Shown: positions 9,296-17,102 of the stretch, piece by piece
Numbering within the stretch: the stretch's first letter is position 1
Layout: every line of letters starts with the position of its first letter
NCBI RefSeq assembly: GCF_008632955.1
Contig: NZ_CP043959.1
Span: forward strand, 4,588,001-4,652,000
DNA: 64,000 nucleotides
Source: Streptomyces tendae
Lineage (GTDB): Bacteria > Actinomycetota > Actinomycetes > Streptomycetales > Streptomycetaceae
Direction of reading: 5' to 3'
Program-made: the position numbers and the translations under genes
The notes under the pieces: model-generated
Told to the model about the DNA's origin: nothing
The model's input: only the letters and a program-made list of their open reading frames with translations
Database searches by the model: none

Positions 9296-10320
9296 TGGCC
9301 GGGAACGGACGTCGCCGCGGGCGGCTGCCGCTGTCGCTGCGCCGCGGCGCGGTGGCCTGGGAGCGGCAGCACCCCACCTGGCGGGACGCCAGACCCGCCG
9401 TCATCGCCGGGGCGCTGAAGCGGGCGCAGGCGCGCCCCTCGGGCAACTGGTACGTCGTGGGCGCCTCCCGTGACGTCGGCGGCGACCGCCCGCTGGGCCG
9501 GACCGTCGCCGGGCAGGAGGTGGTGGTCTGGCGGGACGGCGGCGGCGGTGTGGTCGCCGGGCCGGGCATCTGCCCGCACCTGGGGGCGCCGCTGCGGGAC
9601 AGCCCGGTGCGGTGCGGGACCCTCGTGTGCCACTGGCACGGACTCTCCCTGGACGGCGGCCCGTTCGCGGGCTGGGACCCGTTCCCGGCATACGACGACG
9701 GGGTGCTGGTGTGGGTGCGGCTGGACGCGGTGGGCGGTGAGGAGCCGCTCGACGCGCCGGTGGTGCCGCGCCGGCCGGTACCGGCGCGTGCCCTGACGGC
9801 GGTGTACGCGGGGGTGGGCGTCTGCGAGCCGGAGGACGTCGTGGCGAACCGGCTCGACCCCTGGCACGGGGCCTGGTTCCACCCGTACTCGTTCGTCGAC
9901 CTCACGGTGGCCGACGCGCCGGACGGCCCGGACGGATCCGGGGATCCGGACGAGGACGCGTTCGCCGTGGACGTGTCCTTCAAGGTGGCGGGCCGTCTGG
10001 TGGTACCGGTGCGGGCGGTGTTCACCGCTCCGGAGCCGCGCACGGTGGTCATGCACATCACCGAGGGCGAGGGGGTCGGGTCGGTCGTCGAGACGCACGC
10101 CACCCCGCTGGGGCCGGACGCGTCGGGCAGGCCGCGCACCGCGGTGGTCGAGGCGGTGGTGGCGGCCTCGGACCGTCGCGGCTTCGCCCTGGCCCGCGCC
10201 GCCGCCCCGCTCCTGCGCCCCCTCGTGCGGACCGCCTCGGCCCGCCTCTGGCGAGACGACCTCGCCTACGCGGAACGCCGCTGGACCCTCCGCTCCACGG
10301 GCCGCTTCCCGGGCGCATGA
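9295..10320 (+). CDS. Rieske non-haem iron oxygenase, candidate carotenoid end-group oxidase
   Basis: 341 aa. The Rieske cluster ligands are Cys93-x-His95 and Cys112-x-x-His115. Further on, Asp188-x-x-His191-x4-His196 in DPWHGAWFH fits the mononuclear iron site of Rieske oxygenases, so this looks like a full oxygenase rather than a ferredoxin. GGAGGAGG precedes the ATG, which overlaps the crtB stop. In the cyanobacterial synechoxanthin pathway a CrtU-like enzyme (CruE) works with a Rieske enzyme (CruH) that oxidises the aromatic carotenoid; the pairing with crtU here suggests a similar tailoring step. Substrate is inferred from context. I believe the family carries a DUF label in databases (DUF5914), from memory. 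Confidence 0.85.
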   Translation: MAGNGRRRGRLPLSLRRGAVAWERQHPTWRDARPAVIAGALKRAQARPSGNWYVVGASRDVGGDRPLGRTVAGQEVVVWRDGGGGVVAGPGICPHLGAPLRDSPVRCGTLVCHWHGLSLDGGPFAGWDPFPAYDDGVLVWVRLDAVGGEEPLDAPVVPRRPVPARALTAVYAGVGVCEPEDVVANRLDPWHGAWFHPYSFVDLTVADAPDGPDGSGDPDEDAFAVDVSFKVAGRLVVPVRAVFTAPEPRTVVMHITEGEGVGSVVETHATPLGPDASGRPRTAVVEAVVAASDRRGFALARAAAPLLRPLVRTASARLWRDDLAYAERRWTLRSTGRFPGA

Positions 10321-11037
10321 GAGCCCGCGCCCGGTGCGCCACCGGGGGGCGCCACCGGGCGGGGCGCCGCCCCGGTCGAGGCGCACGCCGTCGGACGGCA
10401 CCCCTCGCCGGACGGGACCCCGTCCGACGGCACCGCACTGCTGGAGCCGGCCGAAGGGCGCCTGTGCCGCGCGGGTCCGCAACGGGTTTGGACTACGGCC
10501 GGACAGAGCCCGTGCGGCCCGGCCGTGTCACCGGCGGAGCCGATCCGGTCGGGCACCGAGCCCGCAGCAAGCCCACCGGGTACCCCCGGCCATCCGGAGG
10601 GCACCGGGCTCAAGCCCCCTGCCCAGCGGTGCAGGTACTCCTGCGGTTCCTGGAAGCCGTACTCGGCGCCGCCCGCGTACAAAATCGCCTGGCGCACGGC
10701 CGCGTACGGCGGGGCGGTGAACTCGTCGACGCCGCACGCGTCGAAGGCCGGGGAGACCAGCTCCGGGCACCTGGCCTGACGCCGGTCGTGGTGACGCCTT
10801 CCCCCGCGCCCCGCGTCGCACGCCGTCCGGACCACCGGTGCGTTCCGGCCGCGCGGGGCCTTCGGGCCGACGGCGGCCGCGTAAGGTGGGAGGCGCCGAC
10901 GACTTCGGGCACGTACCGCGCGTCCGACGCCACTCACGGCCGACGGCGGACCGACCGCGCCAGTGCTCGACGGGATGTCGGTGCCGCGGGCCATTGGGGA
11001 CCGTGTGCGGGGCGGGAGAGCGGTGTGGTGGACGGCG
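10321..11037. other. Intergenic region between Rieske gene and SDR gene; gene relic inside
   Basis: About 700 bases without an intact gene. Apart from the dnaG fragment at 10626-10771, the open frames on both strands give arginine/proline-rich translations without recognisable motifs. It separates the end of the plus-strand crt operon from the convergent end of the minus-strand SDR operon. Confidence 0.6.
10626..10771 (-). pseudogene. dnaG: Fragment of dnaG (DNA primase, C-terminal part)
   Basis: A 48-residue minus-strand segment reads CPELVSPAFDACGVDEF, TAPPYAAVRQAILYAGGAEY, GFQEPQEYLHRW in one frame. This closely resembles the stretch near the C terminus of actinobacterial DNA primases (PELVSPAFDAYGVDEFTAPPY type), recognised from memory. 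Sequence on either side does not continue the match, so it is an isolated relic of a second dnaG copy; the working primase gene must be elsewhere. Preservation is good, implying a fairly recent event. Confidence 0.72.
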
Positions 11038-11922
11038 TCACGTGGGCGGTCGCGTCGTCGCCTTCGCGTCCGCGCGGCCTCCCCCACCCAGAAGGTCCGT
11101 GGGGGGCAGCGGCTCGCGGGACTGCAGGCGGGGCAGGTAGTAGCGGGTCGCCCTGGTGACCACGGACGGCATCGCGGGCCGGAGCGGCTGGCCCAGCCGC
11201 AGCCAGCGGGGGAAGTAGACGGCCGTGCGGCGCCGTTCGACGGCCGAGGCTAGGCGGGCGGCGGCCCGGTCCACCGGGTACACGTTCCGCACCGGCCACG
11301 GCATGTGCCCGCGCAGTTCCCGCATCACGGTGTGGCGGTCGGCGTCGTGGATCAGGTCGGTGCCGATCCACGTCAGGTAGCCGAGGCCCACGGCCACACC
11401 CTGGTGGGCGACCTCCGCGCGCAGGGAGTGGGCGAACGCCTCGACCCCCGCCTTGGAGGCGCAGTACGCGCTCATCATCGGGGCGGCGCCGATCGCGGCC
11501 AGGGAGGCTATCTGGAGGTGGTAGCCCTTGGTCGCCGTCAGGTCCGGCAGGAAGGTGCGGGCGGTCGCCGCGCTGCCGGTGAGGTTGACGTCGATGATCC
11601 GCCGCCACCGGGCCGGGTCGGAGTCGGCGAACAGCCCGCCGTCCGCCACGGCGGCGTTGGCGACGACGACGGACGGCGTCCCGAGCCCCGCGCGGACCGC
11701 CTCCGCCGCACCCGCCAGCGCCGCGTCGTCGGTGACGTCGACCTCGCAGGCGAGGGCCGGACCGGGCAGCGCGTCCGCGAGGTCCCGCAGCCGCTCGCCC
11801 TCGTGGCCGAGCAGCGCCACGCGCATGCCGCGGCCGGAGAGGTCGCGGGCCAGCGCGGCGCCGATCCCGCGCGCGGCCCCGGTGACCACGGCGGTACGTC
11901 CGCGCAGCGGGCCGCCGTTCAT
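11038..11922 (-). CDS. Short-chain dehydrogenase/reductase (SDR)
   Basis: 294 aa classical SDR. TGAARGIGAALARDL is the NAD(P)-binding TGxxxGxG motif, VVANAAVAD the NNAG-like motif, and YCASK the catalytic Tyr-x3-Lys. The C terminus carries an extension (residues about 235-294) with PRWLRLGQPLRPAMPS, as in actinobacterial SDRs thought to act on lipids. The start overlaps the stop of the upstream 164-aa gene (ATGA). Last gene of the operon beginning at 15579. Substrate unknown. Confidence 0.87.
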   Translation of the reverse strand: MNGGPLRGRTAVVTGAARGIGAALARDLSGRGMRVALLGHEGERLRDLADALPGPALACEVDVTDDAALAGAAEAVRAGLGTPSVVVANAAVADGGLFADSDPARWRRIIDVNLTGSAATARTFLPDLTATKGYHLQIASLAAIGAAPMMSAYCASKAGVEAFAHSLRAEVAHQGVAVGLGYLTWIGTDLIHDADRHTVMRELRGHMPWPVRNVYPVDRAAARLASAVERRRTAVYFPRWLRLGQPLRPAMPSVVTRATRYYLPRLQSREPLPPTDLLGGGGRADAKATTRPPT

Positions 11923-12413
11923 CCGTCGTCCCCGCCCTTCCCGCCGGTCACCTGCGGGTCGGTGTCCGGGCGGGCGGTGTGGTGGGGGTGCCCGGCGGTC
12001 CTGCGGGCCTCCTTCATCTCCGCCTCGAAGAGGTGGTCGCGGCCGTCGGCCAGTTCCTCCACGGCTGCCTGTTCCAGCTCCCGGAACGGCTGGTAGTACG
12101 TGCGGTCGTAGGCCTCGACGATCTGGAACGTCCAGTGGCCGGGGATCACGTTGCGTCCCAGCACCTGGGTCCGTACGGTCTCCGCCCAGTCCCCGTGCCC
12201 GGCCTTGTGCAGCAGGTCCACCGCCCGGTCCAGTTCCAGGTCGGCGGTGCCGGTGAGCTGGTGGAAGCTGTAGAGGTGGCCCCGGGCCCGCTCGGTGGTC
12301 TCCAGGGCCTTCGACAGGGATCCGAGCGCCTCCACCGTCTCGTCGCTGACGCCCTCGGGGCGCAGGTGCTCCTGGTCGGGTCCGTCGCGCCGTCCGTCGT
12401 CGTGTCCGCTCAT
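11919..12413 (-). CDS. Conserved protein of unknown function in the FAD-oxidoreductase/SDR operon
   Basis: 164 aa, mostly helical by appearance, acidic N terminus. Distinctive segments are GHLYSFHQLTGTADLELDRA, RNVIPGHWTFQIVEAYDRTY and a charged C terminus rich in His/Asp. AAGGAGG lies 7 bases before the ATG. I do not recognise the family. It sits between a phytoene-desaturase-like flavoprotein and an SDR, overlapping the latter by 4 bases, so it is likely a partner in the same pathway. Confidence 0.8.
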   Translation of the reverse strand: MSGHDDGRRDGPDQEHLRPEGVSDETVEALGSLSKALETTERARGHLYSFHQLTGTADLELDRAVDLLHKAGHGDWAETVRTQVLGRNVIPGHWTFQIVEAYDRTYYQPFRELEQAAVEELADGRDHLFEAEMKEARRTAGHPHHTARPDTDPQVTGGKGGDDG

Positions 12414-12453
12414 CGTCTCGCCTCCTTCTGTGGTCGATGGTCGTACGGCGCTG

Positions 12454-14097
12454 TCAGGGCCGCCGCCCGCCCCGGTCCGGCTGGCGGCTTCCGGTGCGGT
12501 CGCGGTGGGCCAGCAGCCGCTGGGCCCCGGCAAGGCCGGGGGCGAAGGACCGGCGCAGCGCGCTGCGGGCCGCGTTGGCGCCCGGAGCGCCGTGCACACC
12601 GCCGCCCGGGTGGGCGCCGGCGGACGCCAGGTACAGCCCCTTGACGGGGGTCTCGGGCCGCCCGGTGCCGGGGGCCGGGCGGAAGAACAGCTGCTGGTGC
12701 ATGGCGGCGGTGCCGCCGTTGATGGCGCCCCCGTACAGGTTGCGGTCCAGGGACTGGAGCGTCGGCGGGGCGAGGATCCGCCGGGCCCTGACGCGGTCGC
12801 GGAAACCGGGTGCGAAGCGCTCCACCTGCCGTTCCACCCGGTCGGCCATGCGTTCCTGCTCGTCCGTGTCCCAGGAGCCGGTGAGTCCGTCGTCGCCCGC
12901 GTCACCGACGACGCGGTGCGGAACGTGGGTGTACGCCCAGGCGGACTCGGTGCCCTGCGGGGAGCGGGTCGGGTCGGAGGTGGTCATCTGGCCGAACAGG
13001 GAGAACGGGCGGTCCGGGACGCGGCGCGTGGCGAGCTGCGCGGCGAAGCGGGTGAGCTCGTCGAGTCCGTCGGCGAGATGGACGGTGCCGGCGCCCGCGG
13101 CCTGCTCACACTGCCAGGGGACGGGACCGTCGAGGGCCCAGTCGACCTTGAAGGTGGCGAAGTCCCACTGGAAGTTCTCCAGGTCGGACAGCAGCTGGTG
13201 CGGCAGGTCCTCGGGGGCGACGAGGTCGCCGTAGAGGGCGGGCACGGCCACGTCGGCGAGGACGGCGCGCCGGGCGGCGACGGTCTCGCCGTCGGCGAGG
13301 CGCACGGCGACCGCCCGTCCGTCGCGCACGACGACACGCTCCACGCGCCGCCCACAGCGCAGCACGCCGCCGCGTGCCTCCAGGCGGCGCACCAGGGCGT
13401 CGGTCAGGGCTCCCGCGCCGCCCACCGGCACGGGGAAGCCGTACGTCTGTCCGAGCATGGACATCAGCCAGCCGAAGCCGCCGCTGCCGGCGGCCTCCGG
13501 CGCCAGGTCGGCGTGGAGGGCGTTGCCCGCGAGCAGCAGCCCTCCGCCTTCGCCGCGGAACTCCTCCTCCGCCATGCGGCGCACCGGCAGCACCAGGGTG
13601 CGGGCCATGCGCAGCCCGCCGGTGCCGCGCAGCCGTACGGCGAGCCGCAGTCCGGAGCGGACCGGCGGGAAGGGGGTGAACAAGGCGTCCAGCAGGTCGG
13701 GGCGCAGGCTCTCCCACACGGCGTGCAGCCGGCGCCAGGCGTCGCCGTCGCCGGGCGCGAAGGCGTCCAGGGAGGCGGCGGTGACGCCGACGCTCCGGTC
13801 CAGGACGGCGCAGCGGCCGTCGGTCAGCGGGTGGGCGACGACGTGCGGGGCGTGGCTCCAGCGCAGCCCGTACCGCTCCAGGTGCAGTCCGGACACCACC
13901 GGGGAGGCGGCGGCGAGCGGGTAGAAGGAGCTGAACAGGTCGCTGGCGAAGTCGGGGTGGACGCCGTGGTCGTGGCGGACGGCGCCGCCGGGTTCGGGCT
14001 GTTCCTCCAGTACCTGCACGCTCCAGCCGGCGTCGGCCAGCAGATTCGCCGCGACGAGGCCGTTGGGCCCGGCGCCGATGACGACGGCGTCAGCCAC
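12454..14097 (-). CDS. Phytoene-desaturase-like FAD-dependent oxidoreductase
   Basis: 547 aa. The GTG start is followed at once by VVIGAGPNGLVAANLLADAG, the FAD-binding motif, and EQPEPGGAVR; the C-terminal FAD segment reads VKGLYLASAGAHPGGGVHGA. It belongs to the large group of CrtI/CrtO-like flavoenzymes (RetSat/pyridine nucleotide-disulfide class) whose substrates are often unknown lipids. Starts within the last 8 bases of the SRPBCC gene. Not the carotenoid CrtI, which is at 6751; could act on isoprenoids or other hydrophobic substrates. Confidence 0.87.
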   Translation of the reverse strand: MADAVVIGAGPNGLVAANLLADAGWSVQVLEEQPEPGGAVRHDHGVHPDFASDLFSSFYPLAAASPVVSGLHLERYGLRWSHAPHVVAHPLTDGRCAVLDRSVGVTAASLDAFAPGDGDAWRRLHAVWESLRPDLLDALFTPFPPVRSGLRLAVRLRGTGGLRMARTLVLPVRRMAEEEFRGEGGGLLLAGNALHADLAPEAAGSGGFGWLMSMLGQTYGFPVPVGGAGALTDALVRRLEARGGVLRCGRRVERVVVRDGRAVAVRLADGETVAARRAVLADVAVPALYGDLVAPEDLPHQLLSDLENFQWDFATFKVDWALDGPVPWQCEQAAGAGTVHLADGLDELTRFAAQLATRRVPDRPFSLFGQMTTSDPTRSPQGTESAWAYTHVPHRVVGDAGDDGLTGSWDTDEQERMADRVERQVERFAPGFRDRVRARRILAPPTLQSLDRNLYGGAINGGTAAMHQQLFFRPAPGTGRPETPVKGLYLASAGAHPGGGVHGAPGANAARSALRRSFAPGLAGAQRLLAHRDRTGSRQPDRGGRRP

Positions 14098-14593
14098 GGG
14101 CGCCTCCCGTCTCGGGCTCCGGCACGACCTGGCCGAGCGGCCGGTGCTCCTCCGCCTCGGCGGCCTCCGCCTCGACGAGGTGCGCCAGCCGGGCGAGCAT
14201 GGCGCGGTGGCGGATCTGGATCATCGCCTCGACGGCCACGTTGTGCACGAGGCCGCCCGCCCCGCGCAGGGGATGTTCGTCCACCTTGACGAGGCACTGG
14301 TCGCCCCAGGGCTGCACCTCGATGGCGATGCGGGCGGTGCCCATCGGCCCGGCCTTCGCCTCCAGTTCCAGCACCTCGCCGGGAATGCAGCGCCGGACGA
14401 CGGTCTCGTTGTGCAGCCTCAGCGGGCCGATGCGCACCTCGTAGCCGATCGCGGACCCGAGCTGCGGCCAGTGTCCGCGCACCGGCTTCGACTCGGACGT
14501 GCCCACCACCCAGTCCGCGTAGCGGGTGCCGTCCTCCAGCACGGCCCACACGGACCGTGGGTCGGTACGGATCAGACGATGACGAACCGCCAC
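14090..14593 (-). CDS. SRPBCC (START-like) ligand-binding protein
   Basis: 167 aa helix-grip fold protein (polyketide cyclase/Bet v 1-like). It begins VAVRHRLIRTDPRSVWAVLEDGTRYADWV-like, the usual N-terminal strand and helix pair of the fold. An upstream ATG (14620) is in frame, but GGGAGG lies 5 bases before the GTG at 14593 and the domain begins there, so I chose the GTG. Such proteins bind hydrophobic ligands; here it would fit as a carrier for the neighbouring flavoprotein. Confidence 0.82.
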   Translation of the reverse strand: MAVRHRLIRTDPRSVWAVLEDGTRYADWVVGTSESKPVRGHWPQLGSAIGYEVRIGPLRLHNETVVRRCIPGEVLELEAKAGPMGTARIAIEVQPWGDQCLVKVDEHPLRGAGGLVHNVAVEAMIQIRHRAMLARLAHLVEAEAAEAEEHRPLGQVVPEPETGGARG

Positions 14594-14709
14594 TGTTGCC
14601 TCCCGTGTCCTGAACGCCACCGGTCGGCACGGCCGTGTCCCTGAGCGCCGCCGGTCAGCACTGAGTGCCCCGTCTGCCCGGCGTCAACCGGAAGTGCCCG
14701 CCGGACGGG

Positions 14710-15579
14710 TCACGCGGCGGGGCGGGTGGGCGCCAGCGCCCATCGGATGCCGGCGGTGACGGCCGTGCCGAGGGGGCGGACGCACAGGCCCTCGGCGGGC
14801 ACGCGGGGCACCCGCAGCGCGCGGGACGCCCAGGGCGGCAGCAGGGACACGGCGTTCGCGGCGAGGACGCCGTAGGGCAGCCGGGCGAGCAGCGGCACGG
14901 GCGGGTCGAGCAGCAGGAACCGCGCGGTGGACAGGGCCTCCGGGGTGGCGTGCAGCTCGTCGCGGTAGGCGGCCAGCCGTTCGGCGAGCTGGGCGCGGTC
15001 CACGGGCGGGTCGGGAACGCCGAGGGCGGAGGCGATGCGCGCCATGTCGGCGACGTAGGCGTCGCAGCCGGCGTCGTCCAGCGGGCGGGCGCCGTAGCGC
15101 TGGTGGGCGCGCAGGAACATGTCGACCTCGGCAACGTGCACCCAGCACAGCAGGTGCGGGTCGGAGGCCACGTAGGCGCGGCCGTCGGCGGCGGTGCCGC
15201 GGACCGTGTCGTGGACGGCGCGCACCCGGTCGACGGCCCGCTGGGCGCTGTCGGCGGTGCCGTAGGTGGTGACAGCGAGGAAGGTGCTGGTGCGCTGGAG
15301 CCGGCCCCAGGGGTCGCCGCGGAAGCCGGAGTGTCCGGCGACGGCGGCCATGGCCAGCGGGTGGAGGGACTGGAGCAGCAGCGCGGACAGTCCGCCGATG
15401 AACATCGACGCGTCGCCGTGCACCCGGCGGACCGGCCGCTCGGGGCCGAACCAGCGGGGGCCCGGTGTGCCGTGTATGCGGGCGCGGTTGTCGGGGCCGT
15501 CCGGTCCGGCCACCCGGGAGAAGATCGCCTGGCCGATCCGGCCGCGCAGCGCCGAGCCGCTGTCCGTGAGCGGTTTCAT
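14710..15579 (-). CDS. MpaB/Lcp-family oxygenase (DUF2236)
   Basis: 289 aa haem b oxygenase family of latex-clearing protein and MpaB. The typical HPLAMAAVAGHSGFRGDPWG segment and RTSTFLAVTTYG, with the conserved histidines and arginines, are present at about residues 75-110. ATG at 15579 is preceded by GGAGG at a slightly long distance; a GTG 12 bases upstream lies too close to that site. Members oxidise diverse hydrophobic molecules, some cleaving isoprenoid double bonds. First gene of the five-gene operon running to 11038. Confidence 0.85.
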   Translation of the reverse strand: MKPLTDSGSALRGRIGQAIFSRVAGPDGPDNRARIHGTPGPRWFGPERPVRRVHGDASMFIGGLSALLLQSLHPLAMAAVAGHSGFRGDPWGRLQRTSTFLAVTTYGTADSAQRAVDRVRAVHDTVRGTAADGRAYVASDPHLLCWVHVAEVDMFLRAHQRYGARPLDDAGCDAYVADMARIASALGVPDPPVDRAQLAERLAAYRDELHATPEALSTARFLLLDPPVPLLARLPYGVLAANAVSLLPPWASRALRVPRVPAEGLCVRPLGTAVTAGIRWALAPTRPAA

Positions 15580-15676
15580 GGCCTGCCGCACCTCCCTCTC
15601 GTCGGCGGCGAGGACGGCCGGTGTCCTACCGCTACGTCTGCCCCGGTGACCCCCTCCGTACCCGCGAGGGGACGGG

Positions 15677-15943
15677 TCAGGGGACGTCGCCCCGCCACTC
15701 GTACACCCGGTCGCCGGCCGCGCGGGGTCCGTACACCGCGCGGCCGCCCGGACCGTAGCGGCCTATCTCGGTGGGCAGGCCCACGCCGTGCCGCCGCTCC
15801 GCCGGGCCGTGGTCGGTGACGTCCAGCAGCAGGCCGTCCAGCGGGCCGCCGGACAGCTCCGCGTACACCCGTCCGTCGCGCGGACCGGGGTCGTCGTGGT
15901 CCGCTCCATACACCCTGCCGCGCATGAACTCCAGCTCGTCCAT
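15677..15943 (-). CDS. Small unknown protein
   Basis: 88 aa starting MDELEFMRGRVYGADH, with repeated Tyr/Gly/Asp-rich strands (GRVYAELSGGPLDGLLLDVT, GGRAVYGPRAAGDRVYEW) that suggest a small beta-rich fold. No clear ribosome site before the ATG; the frame extends upstream but with non-coding character. Similar short proteins occur in Streptomyces, but I know of no function. Confidence 0.6.
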   Translation of the reverse strand: MDELEFMRGRVYGADHDDPGPRDGRVYAELSGGPLDGLLLDVTDHGPAERRHGVGLPTEIGRYGPGGRAVYGPRAAGDRVYEWRGDVP

Positions 15944-16069
15944 ACCGGCAGGGTGGCATCCGGCACTGACAACGACCCGCCACGCGGGCTCCCGGCGTCT
16001 CTTCGTAAGCGCGGGGAACCGCGCCGCAGCCACGACGCTCCCGCGGACACGAACCGGCGGACCGGCCCG

Positions 16070-16894
16070 CTACGCCGGCTCCTCCCGCGGCACCGCCGCC
16101 CACGGCGCGAGCGCCCGGCCCTGGCTCCAGGCGAGCAGGCCGTCGCCGTCGACGCAGACGATGCCGCACTGCTCGGCGTACTCCAGTGCCGGGGTGGTGT
16201 ACTCACCGGTGGTGACGACGACGGCGACGTCCGCCTCGTGGACGGTGAAGCAGGTGCCGCCGAAGCGCTGGAGGTCCTGCGAGCCGACCTTGTTGTCCTC
16301 GCCGTAGCGCTTGCACTGGACGACGAGGCGGCGGCCGTCGGGGGTCAGCGCCGTCACGTCGGCGCCCAGGTCCCCCGCGCCGCCCACGACCTGGACCTGG
16401 GTGCAGCCGTCCCGGGCGCACAGCTCCGCGGTGGCGGCCTCGAACTCGTCGGGCGTGATGGCCTCGTGGTCGATGCCCTGGGAGACGGGCAGCGGTGAGG
16501 TGACCTCGCCGGGCGGCAGCTCGCCCGGGTACCGCGCGTCGTCCTCGCACGGACCGGCCTGGGCGGGGATGGTGAGTGCTGCCGGCGCCGGGGTGTCCAG
16601 GGCGTCGAGCGCGGTGGAGGTACCGCGGGCCAGCGCGTGCCCGGCCTGCCGGGCGAGCCGTGCCGCCGAGAGCCGCCGCTTCCTGCGGCCGCGGGCCAGG
16701 ACGACGGCGAGGGCCACACAGAGCAGGACGACCGCCCACACCGGGCGCCGCTGCACCACCCCGGCCAGCGCGCGCACCGCCAGCCCCCCGATGACCAGTG
16801 CCGCGGCGAGCAGGCCGAAGAACATGGCGGTGGAACGCAGATCGAAGCGCCGGCCGGGGCGCACCGGACGGGTACGACGCTCGGGCATGGTCAC
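16070..16894 (-). CDS. Membrane-anchored Mrr-like restriction endonuclease-fold protein
   Basis: 274 aa. After a basic N terminus come two membrane segments (about residues 22-44, STAMFFGLLAAALVIGG; and 53-69, WAVVLLCVALAVVLA). The C-terminal half is a PD-(D/E)XK nuclease of the Mrr class: a GDLGADVTAL strand with the catalytic Asp and VVQCKRY with the Gln-x-Lys pair, then a GGTCFTVHEADVAVVVTTGE core. A GTG at 16894 with GAGAGG about 10 bases upstream is preferred over the ATG six bases further in. Mrr proteins cut methylated DNA; a membrane-tethered form may instead act on incoming DNA or in stress. Divergent from the ANTAR gene. Confidence 0.82.
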   Translation of the reverse strand: MTMPERRTRPVRPGRRFDLRSTAMFFGLLAAALVIGGLAVRALAGVVQRRPVWAVVLLCVALAVVLARGRRKRRLSAARLARQAGHALARGTSTALDALDTPAPAALTIPAQAGPCEDDARYPGELPPGEVTSPLPVSQGIDHEAITPDEFEAATAELCARDGCTQVQVVGGAGDLGADVTALTPDGRRLVVQCKRYGEDNKVGSQDLQRFGGTCFTVHEADVAVVVTTGEYTTPALEYAEQCGIVCVDGDGLLAWSQGRALAPWAAVPREEPA

Positions 16895-17102
16895 CGTGGT
16901 GATTCCTCTCTGTCGCGAGCCGGACACCGGCGCCCCCGGTGGCCGGGGGCGCCGAAGATCACGTACGCCGTGTGCCCGGGATCGGCGCTCTCACCGGGGG
17001 CGATGCGGCCGGCGTGCTTCGCGGACGGAGAGGGGGAGAGGCGGCCCGGGCGGCATGCAAGGATGGCCGGGGGCGGGTATGGCCGCACTGAGGAGGCGGA
17101 CG

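Noticed and set aside
12454..14097. Second crtI for the carotenoid pathway
   Set aside because: It shares the FAD fold but lacks the CrtI C-terminal signature and sits in an operon with unrelated partners; kept as a general flavoprotein.
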